A DNA stretch of 64,000 nt, taken from the NCBI GenBank assembly GCA_016785225.1, contig JAFBJZ010000958.1, positions 1,525,001 to 1,589,000 on the forward strand. Reading direction: 5' to 3'. Positions 12,153 to 22,742 of this stretch are shown one piece after another; position 1 is the stretch's first letter; every line of letters starts with the position of its first letter. This DNA comes from Psettodes erumei. Lineage: Eukaryota; Chordata; Actinopteri; Pleuronectiformes; Psettodidae. The notes below the pieces were generated by a model. The model saw only the letters and a list, made by a program, of their open reading frames with translations. It was not told the DNA's origin and did not search any database. Position numbers and translations under genes: made by a program.

Positions 12153-13200
12153 ATGGAACCAGCAGGCAGTGCGCAGCTACAAGCGGCAGTGAATAGGCAG
12201 GACGCCGTGCTGGGAGTACAACAGCAACAACTCCTGGCCCTCTCGCAGCATCTGCAGACGCTGATCCACAGAATGGCTGACTTGGCAGCTACCGTTAGAG
12301 ACAACCAGCTCACCCCCACTCTTCATCCATCTGCTTCCCCTGCTCCCAGCTCCACCGCCCGATGATTTACACACCTAACCACGCCTTCCACCACCAGAGA
12401 AATACGACGGTGAGCCCGGTCCTGCCGGGCCTTCTTAACCCAGTGTAAGCTCATCTTCAGCTTACAACCAGCCACCTTTTTCACCGAGCAATCCCGGTCG
12501 CCTACATCATCACCCAGCTTACCGGGAGGGCCAAACAGTGGGCTACAGCGGCCTGGGAAGCGGACTTACCATGTGTCCAGAACTCTGCTCTGCTGGCTGA
12601 GGAGATGAAGAGAGTGTTCGATCGGTCCAAACACGGCCAGGAGGCAGGAAGAGCGCTGCTACAGTTACGCCAGGGGTGCAGGTCAGTTTCGGACTACTCC
12701 ATCGAAGTTTCAGACGTTCGCCACTGACAGCGGCTGGGGAGAACGTGCCCTGTATGATGCATTCCTCCATGGTCTCGCTGAATGCATCAAGGACGAGTTA
12801 CTGACCCGGGACCTCCCTGACGATCTGAATCGGGTTATCGAACTGGCTATCCGTGTCGGCAAGACGCCTTAGAGGAATGTGGGCGCCAGGCCCACTCTAG
12901 CCCATACCGTCAGCCATCCCCTGCTCCCCCCAAGGCCGACCAAGGTTGCCCTCTGGGGCACCACGCCCCCACACACCCGCCTGGAGGTAGAACCCATGCA
13001 GGTAAATCGAGCTCTGCTCTTTCAAAGGAGGAACGAGAAAGACGGATCCGAGAACAAGCATGTCTATACTGTGGGGGGTTGGACACTTCAAGATCAGGTG
13101 CCCAGTAAAAGGCAACGCCCACGAGTGAGGAGAGGAGCGCCTGTGGGCGCAATGTCATTGGAATCCTCCTCAAGAAGCGCACCAGCCTACCAGTGACCTT
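12153..13200 (+). pseudogene. gypsy gag (frameshifted)
   Basis: ATG at 12153, 17 nt past the LTR, begins MEPAGSAQLQ with a Gln/Leu-rich N-terminal helix region. The frame stops at 12363-12365 and the capsid-like region continues in other frames. A CX2CX4HX4C zinc knuckle (CLYCGG...GHFKIRC) is recognisable around 13055-13100 but is split by a one-base shift in a G run near 13073-13085. Gag would coat the element RNA; this copy is broken. Confidence 0.8.
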
Positions 13201-13203
13201 AGA

Positions 13204-16200
13204 GTGGAATGGGGCTCTAAGGGAACTAGGGCACTAGTGGACTCAGGAGCAGAGGAAAGTTTCCTGGACTTGAGGGCGGCTAAGCGCTGGGGCATTCCCT
13301 GGGTGGTGCTTTCAACCTCGAGTGGCGGTCTCTCTGATGGCCGGAGGATCGGCCGCATCACCCATGCTACAGCTCCCCTAAAGATGCTAGTCTCAGGTAA
13401 CCACCAGGAACTCATCAGTTTCCTGATCATCAACTCCCCCTGCTCACCTGTCATCCTTGGCCACCCATGGATGACCACTCCATAACCCAGTCATAGACTG
13501 GGAAAGGCATGAAATCATGGGCTGGAGCCCTGCCTGCTCGCAGACATGTCTTCGCCAAGCCCACACACCAGTTCCAGTCGCACAGACGGAGCCAATTCCC
13601 AACCTGGAGGAGGTCCCCCCGAGTATCTGGACTTAAAAGAAGTCTTCAGTAAGGCTGCGTGCCACTTGCCTGCCACCCCATCGCCTGATGATTGCCCCAT
13701 TGACCTGAAGCCAGGGGCGACGCCCCTCGAGGCAGGCTGTTCTCCTGTCCCTCCCCCGAGACTGAAGCTATGGAGAAATACCTTAGCGAGTCCCTGGCTG
13801 CAGGTATCATCCGCCCATCCTCATCGCCAGCTGGGGCGGGATTTTTTTCAGGAACAAGAAGGACGGTTCCCTGGCCCTTGTATTGACTACCAGGGTCTCA
13901 ATGATATCACTGTCAAGAACCTATATCCCTTCCGCCATGTCCACTGCATTCGAGCTTTCCCAGGAGCCACCATTTTTACCAAGTTGGACTTATTTAAATG
14001 CCTACCACCTAATACGCATAAGAGAGGGAGATGAGTGGAAGACAGCTTTTTAACACTCCCACAGGTCACTGGGAGTACTCTGGTGATGCCCTTCGCCTAA
14101 CTAACGCCCCAGCAGTCTTCCAGGGATGGTGAATGATGTGTTAAGAGACATGATTAACAAGTTTGTCTTCGCTCTACCTGGATGACATTTTGATTTTCTC
14201 CTGCTCCCCAGAACAACACACAGAGCATGTGAGGCAGGTTCTTAAACGATTGCTGGAGAATCGATTGTTCGTCAAGGCCGAGAAGTGTGAGTTCTCATGC
14301 ACCAGCACCACCTTTTTGGGGTTCAAGATTTCAGCGGGAAGCATTGGCATGGATCCTTCCAAGGTCGAGGCTGTCACTGAATGGCCCCGCCAGAAGACCG
14401 TAAGTCATTGCAGCGCTTCCTGGATTTGCCAATTTCTATCGGAGATTCATCAGAGACTACAGCACAGTTGCCGCCTCCTCTCACCGCCCCTGACCTCCAC
14501 TAAGGCCAAGTATTCCTGGGGAAGGGAAGCCGAGACTGCATTCCAGCACCTGAAGAAATTATTTACTACTGCGCCTATCCTCGTTCACCCCGACCCGGAG
14601 GCACAGTTCATCGTGGAGGTCGATGCTTCTAGCATTGGGGTGGGGGCCGCCCTGTCCCAGAGATCATCACAGGATGGAAAGGTGCACCCCTGTGCATTCT
14701 TTTCCCATCGCCTAACCCTCCAGAACAGAACTACGACATAGGCAAATCATGAGCTCTTGGCAGTCAAGCTGGCTTTAGAAGAATGGAGGCAATGGCTGGA
14801 GGGGGCCCGGTCCCTTTCCTGGTGTGGACAGATCACAAGAACCTGAATACCCACGGACGGCCAAGCTGTTAAATCCTCGCCAGGCCAGGTGGGCCATGTT
14901 CTTTTCCAGGTTTGACTTCCATCTGGCATATCGCCTGGCTCCAAGAATGTCAAACCTGATGCTCTATCCAGAAGGTTTGATCCACCGGGAAGGACCCTGC
15001 TCCTGACACCATCCTCCCGTCCGACATTTTCATTAATGCGGTTGACCTCGAGATTGAGGATTGTGTGAGGCGTGCCCAGGAGGGGTCCGCGGCACCAAGT
15101 GCATGCCCTAGTGGGTGCCCTCCACGCACTCCGGGCCAGTGCACGACCCCAAGTCCTTGAGTGGGGACATGCCTCCAACCCTCCTGCCACCCGGGAGAAG
15201 TCGCACATATGACTTCATCTCTTCGCAAGTTCTGGTGGCCAGAACTACTAAGAGACGGCAAGACTACGCCTCAGCCTGCTCGGTCTGCGCCCAAGCCAAG
15301 GTAAATCACCAACCGCCACAAGGTCTCCTGCAACCTCTACCCACTCCCACTCGTCCCTGGTCACATATAGCACTAGATTTCATAACAGGTTTACCCACTT
15401 CCAACCACCACACTACCATTCTTTCCATCGTTGACCGGTTCTCTAAGGCCGCACACTTTGTTCCTCAACAAGTTACCTTCTGCCCAGGAAACAGCCACAC
15501 TACTCATCCAACACGTAGTCAGATTACATGGCATCCCTCCGACATCGCCTCAGACCGGGTCCCCAATTCTCTGCTAGCTTTTGAAAAGCTTTTGCACTCT
15601 CCTAGGTACATCTGTGAGTTTATCCTCCGGTTTCCACCCCCAATCTAATGGCCAGACCGAGCGTGCTAATCAATCTCTCGAGACTGTCCTTAGGTGCATG
15701 TGTGCCAGAAACCCAGCTTCCTGGAGCCAGCAATTGCCATGGGCCGAGTACGCCATTAACAGTCACACCTCCGCCTCATCCAAGTTATCCCCTTCGAGTG
15801 CTGTTTGGGGTACCAGCCTCCTCTGTTCCCGAGTCAAGAGAAGGAGGTGGGGGTTCCGTCTGCTGAGGCCTTCATCCGCAGATGCAGAAGGACCTGGAGC
15901 ATTACACGCTCCAATCTGTTGAAAGCGGCGGCTCGGATGAAGGAACGGGCGGACAGGAGGCGATCTGCCCAGTTTACCTCGTGGGGCAACGTGTGGCTGG
16001 CTGCCAAGGACATCCCACTGAAGGGGGGCATGCGGAAGTTGGCTCCTCGCCACATTGGTCCATTCACCATTATCAAGGTTATCAGCCCCTCTGCAGTCAG
16101 GCTTCGGCTCGCTTCCCCTGCCATGAGTAAGATACACCCCACATTCCACGCTTTCACGATCAAACCGGTGGTCACTCACCCATTGTGTTCTGCCCCTGAG

Positions 16201-16375
16201 CCCCCTCCTGCCCCCAGCATCATCGAGAATGGAGAGACATACAAGGTCCGAGCCTCCTGGACTGTCGCCGCCGGGCCGGGCCTTCAGTACCTTATTGACT
16301 GGGAGGGCTACGGTCCCGAGGAGAGAAGCTGGACACCGCCAGGTTCATCCTGGACAAGGACATGATAAGGACTTC
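13204..16375 (+). pseudogene. gypsy pol: protease, RT, RNase H, integrase, chromodomain (frameshifted)
   Basis: Protease: ALVDSGAEESFLD near 13230-13270 and VILGHPWM near 13450. RT: FTKLDLF near 13975, PFGLTNAPAVFQ region near 14090-14120 (shifted), YLDDILIFS near 14175. RNase H: VEVDASSIGVGAAL near 14615. Integrase: the second pair of zinc-finger cysteines near 15275-15290, ALDFITGLP near 15370, HPQSNGQTERAN near 15635-15670. A GPY/F-like region (KLAPRHIGPFTII) follows near 16040, then a chromodomain (YLIDWEGYGPEERSW) near 16290-16335. The open stretches shift among the three frames, with several stops; these are pieces of one polyprotein, not separate genes. Confidence 0.88.
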
Positions 16376-16426
16376 CACAGGACTCATCCCAAACCATTCT
16401 GTTAAAACGCCAAGAGGCGCTTTCTT

Positions 16427-16439
16427 AAGGGAGGGGTAC
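16427..16439 (+). other. Polypurine tract
   Basis: AAGGGAGGGGTAC lies directly before the 3' LTR, where the plus-strand primer of LTR retrotransposons is expected. Confidence 0.75.
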
Positions 16440-16923
16440 TGTTATGATCCATGTCCTTTCGGGTTTCTGTCTGTCTTCTCCTGGTGTTTTCTGTTAGGGC
16501 CCCCTGGTGTTCTTTCCCTTTTGGTTAATCACCTGACTAACTCCCCGCACCTGTGCCTCGTTTGATAATCACTCCCCAGTGTATTTAAACCCTGCCTCAC
16601 AATTCCCTGGTGTCGAATCGTGACCATTTCATGCCTGAGCCGAGAACCCTGTACGCCAAGCCTGATCTGTTTTTCAGAGACCCAGTTTTGTCTGACCACC
16701 GCTTTCTTGCCCTAGCCCTCGGATTTGTTTGCCGCTTTCTCTGGTTTTTTGACGGACTGACTCGGACTGTTTTGACTACGCCTCTGGTTTTGCTGCCCTG
16801 GTTTTCGGACCCAGATTACGGACTTGTTTGGGATTTTTGGATTTATGGATTTTGGATTGTCGCTAATAAAGATCATTGTCAGCACACACTGTCTTGCGCC
16901 TGGTTCCTGTACTGATCATCACA
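16440..16923 (+). repeat. 3' LTR of the gypsy element
   Basis: 484 bp direct repeat of 11660-12136. It carries a short extra stretch (GACGGACTGA region near 16750) relative to the 5' LTR. It is preceded by a polypurine tract and ends CA at 16922-16923, directly abutting the second half of duplication unit 2. Confidence 0.92.
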
Positions 16924-17330
16924 TTTATTAACAAACATTCAAAAGGTCAAAAGTGCCTATCATTGGTTTGTGTCATTTGTGGACCCAAAAGAAAACTACC
17001 ACAGATGAAGTGAAAGGAAAAATATTTAATAAACCTACAGGATAAGAAAAAGAAGAAAACCGGAGCACAGAAAATAACTTACTGTTCTCCACTGTGTAAG
17101 TTAACTCAGGAGCAGATGGAAGACTGGGACATGCAAAGGAACAAAAAACTGGTAAATGACCCAGGTAAAGGCAGGCTGTGTCCAAAATCATTCTCTCATT
17201 TTATAGTGCACTTCACCATTTTGTAGTGCTGTCCTTACATTTACCAACATTATTTATACCCTAAAGAGTGCACTTAGTGTATCCCACAATGCATAGTGAA
17301 AAGTAGTGTGCAACCAATGATCACTTACAA

Positions 17331-20300
17331 AACAATGCGCTGGCAGTGCTGACAGGAAGAAAAATGGCTGAGAGACAGGAAGAGCAGCAGACACATTTAT
17401 GCTGTGTCTAAATTTCTCCAGGGGGAGGTGCTGTCTTACCATAAGACTCTTGACACAGAGAATTTCATTGTTGTACAGTATTTGTATATATGTATTTTAA
17501 AAATAAATATTAAGGGCCAAGAATAAACTTAATCTTTTCACTCACAATTTAACAATGTCTCACTTGTTTAGCATGACCAACACATCGCAGCCTTCTCTCT
17601 CTAATCATTCCAGTTCTCCTTATTGTTATCAAAAAAATTATAGTGAGAAGAAAGACAGAAAGGTTTTTGTTTTTACAGACCAGTCAAAGATGTTTTTTTC
17701 AGAATGAGATCTTAATATTTTTGATTGCAGATTTGTTGTTTTTTTATGATGACAGACACAAGTGGACCCAGTTGCAGAAATATGTTTAAAATGGGCAGTT
17801 AAATTGAGTTTAAATGTCACAAAGAAGGCAGTTCTTAATCTTCTCGGCTGAGTGGGAGTGAAGGCAGTTGATGGTGGAAAGCTTGGCAACAGCAGTCCAT
17901 GCAGTATCTGTACATTCTTGCGATCATTGGCAGGAAGGCTGGGGTTTAAGTACTGCTGGGCTGATGGCTCACAGGTGTGCCTGCTGCTGCAGCTGCAGGG
18001 AGTAATTGGTGACCAAGCCTCCTCATAACAAGCACATCAAGCACATAGTATGATGGAAACATATTTCAAATATTTAATGGGATTATCCACTTTCAGCGTT
18101 GTTGTGATCCATCATGATCCTGTGACAATGAGGTGCAGGGAAAAAAGGACAGGTAATGTTAGAAAGTGGTCTTTTTTTATATTAAAATGACACCAAATGC
18201 CAAAGCATTTAATCTGGTAGATTCCATCATCAAGTGCATTTCAGAAGTATGTTAACGCCACCAAGACAAATTGAGAAAGTCCCATCATTTCAATAAGAAA
18301 TATCCAGGGGCCTTTCCCTGCTGTGTTTCAACCTTCCATACAATCTAAACAAAGGAAATGATTATACTCTATTATACTAACAATATAGGCAAAACAGTAG
18401 TCTGCTACAATTAACTATTTTCTCTCCAATATTGCACACATAAAGAAAGCTCATATTAATAACTGCTAGCAAGGACCAATATTTATACATAACACAACCA
18501 CAAGGGCTGAATGGACAGCTCCCCATGCACACCATTATTTAAACCAAATCTTGTAGCACTTAACTTTAGCAGATAAGTGTACATTTAGTCCAAGAGTCAA
18601 GTATTTTGAATTGGACAATGCCTCAAATGCAGATTTAACTGTAAAATTTCAAAAAATGTTTAATTGTGTGTAATTAATCAAATGGATATGTTTGTGGTTT
18701 GATATCTCTTAGTTAAACAGTTAAGCCTTCACCTGTAGTGTCTTGCTTTAAAGAAAAACATGTTCAATTGGGACATGATTGAAAGGGACGATCACTGCTA
18801 TACAGTGCTGATGACCATTCCCTAATGCATTGTCAATATTTTGTCACCAGCCCTGTGTCATAATCATTTTTGCAGACTAAATACCAGGTGTAATACATGA
18901 CACAAGGATGTTTACAGTCATTAAGAGGAAGGTGAAAAATGATTATCCAAAGAACAACAAGTACTTGATGTTGAAGAGAGGAAGTTCAAAGGCTGGGATA
19001 AGCAGGAGGGCAGCTCAGGGTTTATCGGACTCTTCATAACAAGGTGCTAATGATAAGAGCAAGGACAGTAAAGAGGACAAGGATAATGATGATGGAGATT
19101 GTAATTAGGGTGGTCAGATTTTAAATGAAGGACTCAGGCTTTAGGTTCTTTTTATCAAACATCACTTAAAACATCTCTGACAATGTTGCCATGTCCTCTG
19201 TTGCATCTCTGTCATGATTATGCAGTTGTGGGGCTAAATCCTGCGCAGGAATGTAAACTCTTTGCCAGCACTAACAAGTGGTATAAAATCATTACTGCAG
19301 CTCTGATAACAGTGAAGAATCAAGTTCAGAGCTGTTGATGTGAATAAAATAAATGTCTGTACTTTTCTAACTGAAAAGAATGTGAATCTACTGCAGCATC
19401 GTGATTCTTTGTTGCTCAGCAGTGGGACAATGAGTTCACTAGGCAGTTCATGACTTCATGTTATACTGTAACTCTGAGGCTGAGTGCTGCTGGTGCTCAC
19501 AACTTCCCAAGATTATTTAGAGTTTAAAAGTGCCCAGCTGTGATAATGAAGCTGGAATTCAAACTATAAAGATAAATGAGTTTAAAAGTTAAGTTTAACT
19601 AAAGTTAAAAGAGAAAGAAACAGTTAGCCAGAGTTAGCCAGATTTACCACTTTTCTCTGGCTCACATTCGTGGTGAAGGAGTACCAAGCAGCTGACCACA
19701 GATCTTTTCAGTCTTTTCTCTCTGTCTCTTTCCATTTCATTTAATTTTTCTCTTTACTACTTTCATCTCTTTTACCCCTGTTGACTCCTGTTCCTTTCCT
19801 CTCTTTTATATTTTCTGCTGCTTTTCATAAATCTTGTTTTCTCTCCTTCTTTAATCACATTTCTTTGTCTCTTCTCACACAGTTTCCTTTTAATTCTTCT
19901 ATATTCAGAAGAGTGGTCTAATTAAACGTTCACCAAGTCTGCCATATAGGTTTAATATTAAATTATATGAATTACTTCATCTCTATTATTATCTAAAATA
20001 CATGGCTGCTCTCTGCTGGCTGTTTTGTAAAACTTTTTCCTCTCTCCACAAAGTCAATGCTTTAGTAAACAAAAAATAAGTGCATAAGCCTTAACAACAT
20101 TAGGCCTCTCGCCTTCACAAGAAATCCTAGTTGCTGAAACTGAAAAACAAGGTCATAATATCTTGGCACAACATACTAAAGATGATGGAGGGCATCATTA
20201 TGCCACACCCATGGGGATTTGCAGCTCCAACTAACAGGATAGGCATAACATGATGAAGACAAATAATACAGAAAAAGCCCACATGGAAATAAAAGCAAAA

Positions 20301-20639
20301 GCAGAAGAGACCTCAAACACATCAGTAGCATGGTTTTGTGTCCTAAGATCCATTCTCATCCATAGCATCTCATAACATTGGATAACATCCACATCAACCT
20401 ACAGTAATCCATCACACGAAACTTCCTCAAGATATGCCATCTACATGTCGAAAGCCTGTTTCCTAAATTAGATTAAACAAAATTGCTTCTAAGAAACTCA
20501 AAAGCACATGTCCTGTTTATTTCTAAATCATGGCTAACAGACCAAATATTAATATGATGAATAACAAACTCATTTGTGAGTTTAATTCCTTATGAAGCTG
20601 GGTACAGAAGCATCAGTGGACTATGAATGTAAACAAAAC
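17331..20639. other. Intergenic, nothing recognised
   Basis: 3.3 kb of AT-rich sequence with a pyrimidine-rich patch at 19690-19900. I see no exon, RNA gene or classifiable repeat. Confidence 0.55.
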
Positions 20640-21060
20640 TCTCTCAGTCCATCCTTCTGGTCAGTTAGAGCCTTACTATTGTGCAGAATCCTAATACCTT
20701 GGTAGTTTCTTGACACACGTTTCACTTTTGAAGAACATATCCACAGACTATTAAAAAACTGTTACAGAAAATATATGTATACAGACAGGTTAGACTTTAA
20801 CTTTCTATTTAAAAATCATCCTCACACTGTCATACTTTCAAAAATGTCTTACTACCTCCCAATTTGGTCACTTATTATCTCAGAACTTACTGAAAAAATA
20901 GCTAAACTCTATAATAAAGCTTAAAAATTTAAACTTATTACTCTAAACTTTCCCCTCGACTCACCACAGGGTAGCACTCAAAATCTTTATATTTATAATA
21001 TTATAAATAATATATATTTATATAATTTAAATACTCAGGCACCTTCTTCTCTGAACCAAA
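20640..21060 (+). mobile_element. LINE RT C-terminal remnant
   Basis: Decayed words on the + strand: FTFEEHIHRLLKNCYRKYMYTDRL near 20725-20790, then HTVILSKMSYYLPIWSLII and ELTEKIAKLYNKA near 20825-20920. These resemble the region after the RT thumb of fish LINEs (...YC...VWS...LQNKALR). Stops are frequent. Confidence 0.45.
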
Positions 21061-21195
21061 GCTGGTGGACTGATGAAACTAAAGTTTTGTTGTTTGAGAA
21101 GAACACAGCATTATGTATGGTGTATGACGAAAGAAGGACTTTCCAACATGAAAATGTCATTCTAATGGTGAAGTACAGTGGAGAGACCACCAGAG
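21055..21195 (+). mobile_element. Tc1 transposase fragment
   Basis: The + strand reads WWTDETKVLLFEKNTALCMV...RTFQHENVILMVKYSGETT, matching the Tc1 block that begins at the first catalytic D (WTDE). Only about 45 codons remain, directly after the LINE remnant. Confidence 0.6.
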
Positions 21196-21531
21196 ACTTT
21201 CTACAATAAAAGAACTTCCACTCTCACAACTTCCATTCCATTGTGTAGGGGGCATTTGTGGGACAGTCCAGAATGAATTCTTATGGAGTTTTTGTAAATG
21301 TAATATTTATGGGGTAAAATATATTCTGCAAATTTCATTATGTTTTTTTTGTAAATAATAGCTAGAGACAATACATATTCCATTAAATTTGAGGTTTTGC
21401 TGCTTTTTAATTGTAGTGAAATACCCTTCTGTAAGTTTTTGGCATTACACCACTTTATAGCATTCACCACTTTATTTTCAGACATTGATGGAGCAGCAGC
21501 AGCCTGATCTCAGTGGCTCACAACCCAGCTG

Positions 21532-21704
21532 GACCCAGCTGAAACATATGGCCTCTGATACAGCACATGGGAGTTGATGTTACTCTTTAAGTCTTTGATG
21601 ACGAATGTCTTGTTGCTCATGTAAACCCTGTTGTAAAGCCTTGACGGACCAGTCAGCATATACATTAGCAGAATGATGGAGGTTTATGGGCAAAATCACC
21701 TTCC
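21532..21704 (-). other. Possible orphan exon
   Basis: On the - strand a run of T then ACAG (acceptor AG at 21706-21705) is followed by two overlapping open frames. One reads KVILPINLHHSANVYADWSVKALQQG and the other MLTGPSRLYNRVYMSNKTFV...RPYVSAGSSWVVSH before a stop near 21532. The T run could equally be a poly(A) tail of a retroposed copy on the + strand. No family recognised. Confidence 0.2.
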
Positions 21705-21710
21705 CTGTAA

Positions 21711-22289
21711 AAAAAAAAAAAAATGGATTCTTTAATTTCATAATGCGGAATGGATTAAATACATTTTCTCAACTTAACAAATGTATATTAAAAGATACAT
21801 GTGTATGAATTTACTCTGGAACCTTTTTTTAAATACTTCTTTTTATTAAATTTTTGTTTCAGTGGCTCAACTCTCTCTGGCTGTATATCAATTTCATTAT
21901 TTCGACATCCTACTCCTGCTTGTTATGTTTTTGTTTTATTTTAAACAGTATCTTATTATTTTTTGGTGCTTCATATTTAAGTAATTAATTAATAGTTAAA
22001 TGTACGTGCTATATTTTCATAGGAGTTGTGACTGTGATTCTTACTAAAACTGTAACCCTACAGCAGTTTATTGTCCGTGTGTCACAAATAAAGTTCGTAA
22101 AAAAACAAAAACGAGTGTAAGGCCAGTCTAATTCTCTAAACCCCGCGCATCTCCTTTTCTAAGTCCTTCTGAATTCTCCTTCACATATTTCCTCGACCTC
22201 TTGACGTTTTCCTGTTAGGTCAATAAAAAGTGAATCGGAAAGGAGATGTTTTATTTTTTCACTTGCGAACGCAGTCAGTCTGTCTGAGT
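21711..22289. other. Spacer upstream of BMS1, nothing recognised
   Basis: AT-rich, with an AATAAA at about 22087 on the + strand but no transcript that would end there. GC content rises after 22130 towards the BMS1 promoter. Confidence 0.5.
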
Positions 22290-22516
22290 GCGGAACCCTT
22301 TTAATGATTTTGTTTCCACCCCTTTTATTTGGAAGTTACACGTCATTTTACTTCCTGGTCGGAGGTCTCACACGCGTGAGACGCGTAGAAAACAGGCAGA
22401 CTGGACGTTGGGTTTGTTTTCTTGGGATAGAGCACGTGTGTAGTTCAGGGTTGAGTTGTGTGGCTGTGTTGCAGACGTTACCAGCTAGCTTCTGTTCGTG
22501 CCACTCTACGCACAAG
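22290..22516 (+). promoter_or_regulatory. bms1: BMS1 promoter and noncoding first exon
   Basis: CpG-bearing stretch with two ACGCGT motifs near 22373-22385, in contrast to the AT-rich flank. A likely 5'UTR exon ends at 22516 (ACAAG followed by GTAAGC). The next acceptor is the CAG ending at 22734, eight bases before the start codon. No TATA box is obvious, as is common for housekeeping genes. The transcription start cannot be placed from sequence alone; it is probably between 22400 and 22460. Confidence 0.55.
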
Positions 22517-22742
22517 GTAAGCTGTAACTTTACTTCAGAGCAGCGGAAGCCGAACACATGACGACAACGATCTTGTATTCTGCATAGCCCTTGTCTTCGT
22601 GAGTGCTTAACCGGACGCACACCGCGGTGAAAAGTGGAGAGGCGTTCAGTTCGGATCCATCTGATAATTTAATTACTCAGTTTAACTCACTTATGCAACA
22701 CCTGCTGTTACAATTGTCTGTTTTTGTCCTGCAGTGGTAAGG

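Larger units (their letters stand above)
11660..16923 (+). mobile_element. Sushi-like chromodomain Ty3/gypsy LTR retrotransposon
   Basis: A 5.26-kb element with LTRs at 11660-12136 and 16440-16923, beginning TG and ending CA. Order: LTR, primer site, gag, aspartic protease, reverse transcriptase with YLDD, RNase H, integrase, chromodomain, polypurine tract, LTR. The C-terminal chromodomain and a self-complementary primer site both point to the Sushi group of chromoviruses. All reading frames are broken by several single-base indels, so the copy as given cannot make full-length proteins. No target-site duplication flanks it (AAGTA left, TTTAT right). Confidence 0.93.
6694..17330. repeat. Tandem duplication of a 3.47-kb noncoding unit
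   Basis: Unit 1 is 6694-10160. Unit 2 starts at 10161 with the same AATTTTGTGAGAGTGAGC and follows unit 1 nearly base for base: 10161-11659 equals 6694-8195, and 16924-17330 equals 9753-10160. The join TCACTTACAA/AATTTTG versus the outer edge TCACTTACAA/AACAATG shows a direct tandem duplication with an AA microhomology. Unit 2 lacks the counterpart of 8196-9752 and has a gypsy element there. Copies differ by scattered single changes and short (TG)n length, so the event is recent. No gene is recognised in either unit; the open frames at 9803-10021 and 16973-17191 are identical simply because the DNA is duplicated. Confidence 0.93.

Noticed and set aside
15805..16365. A separate 186-codon gene
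   Set aside because: It is the integrase C-terminal region and chromodomain of the gypsy pol, with overlapping frames as shadows.
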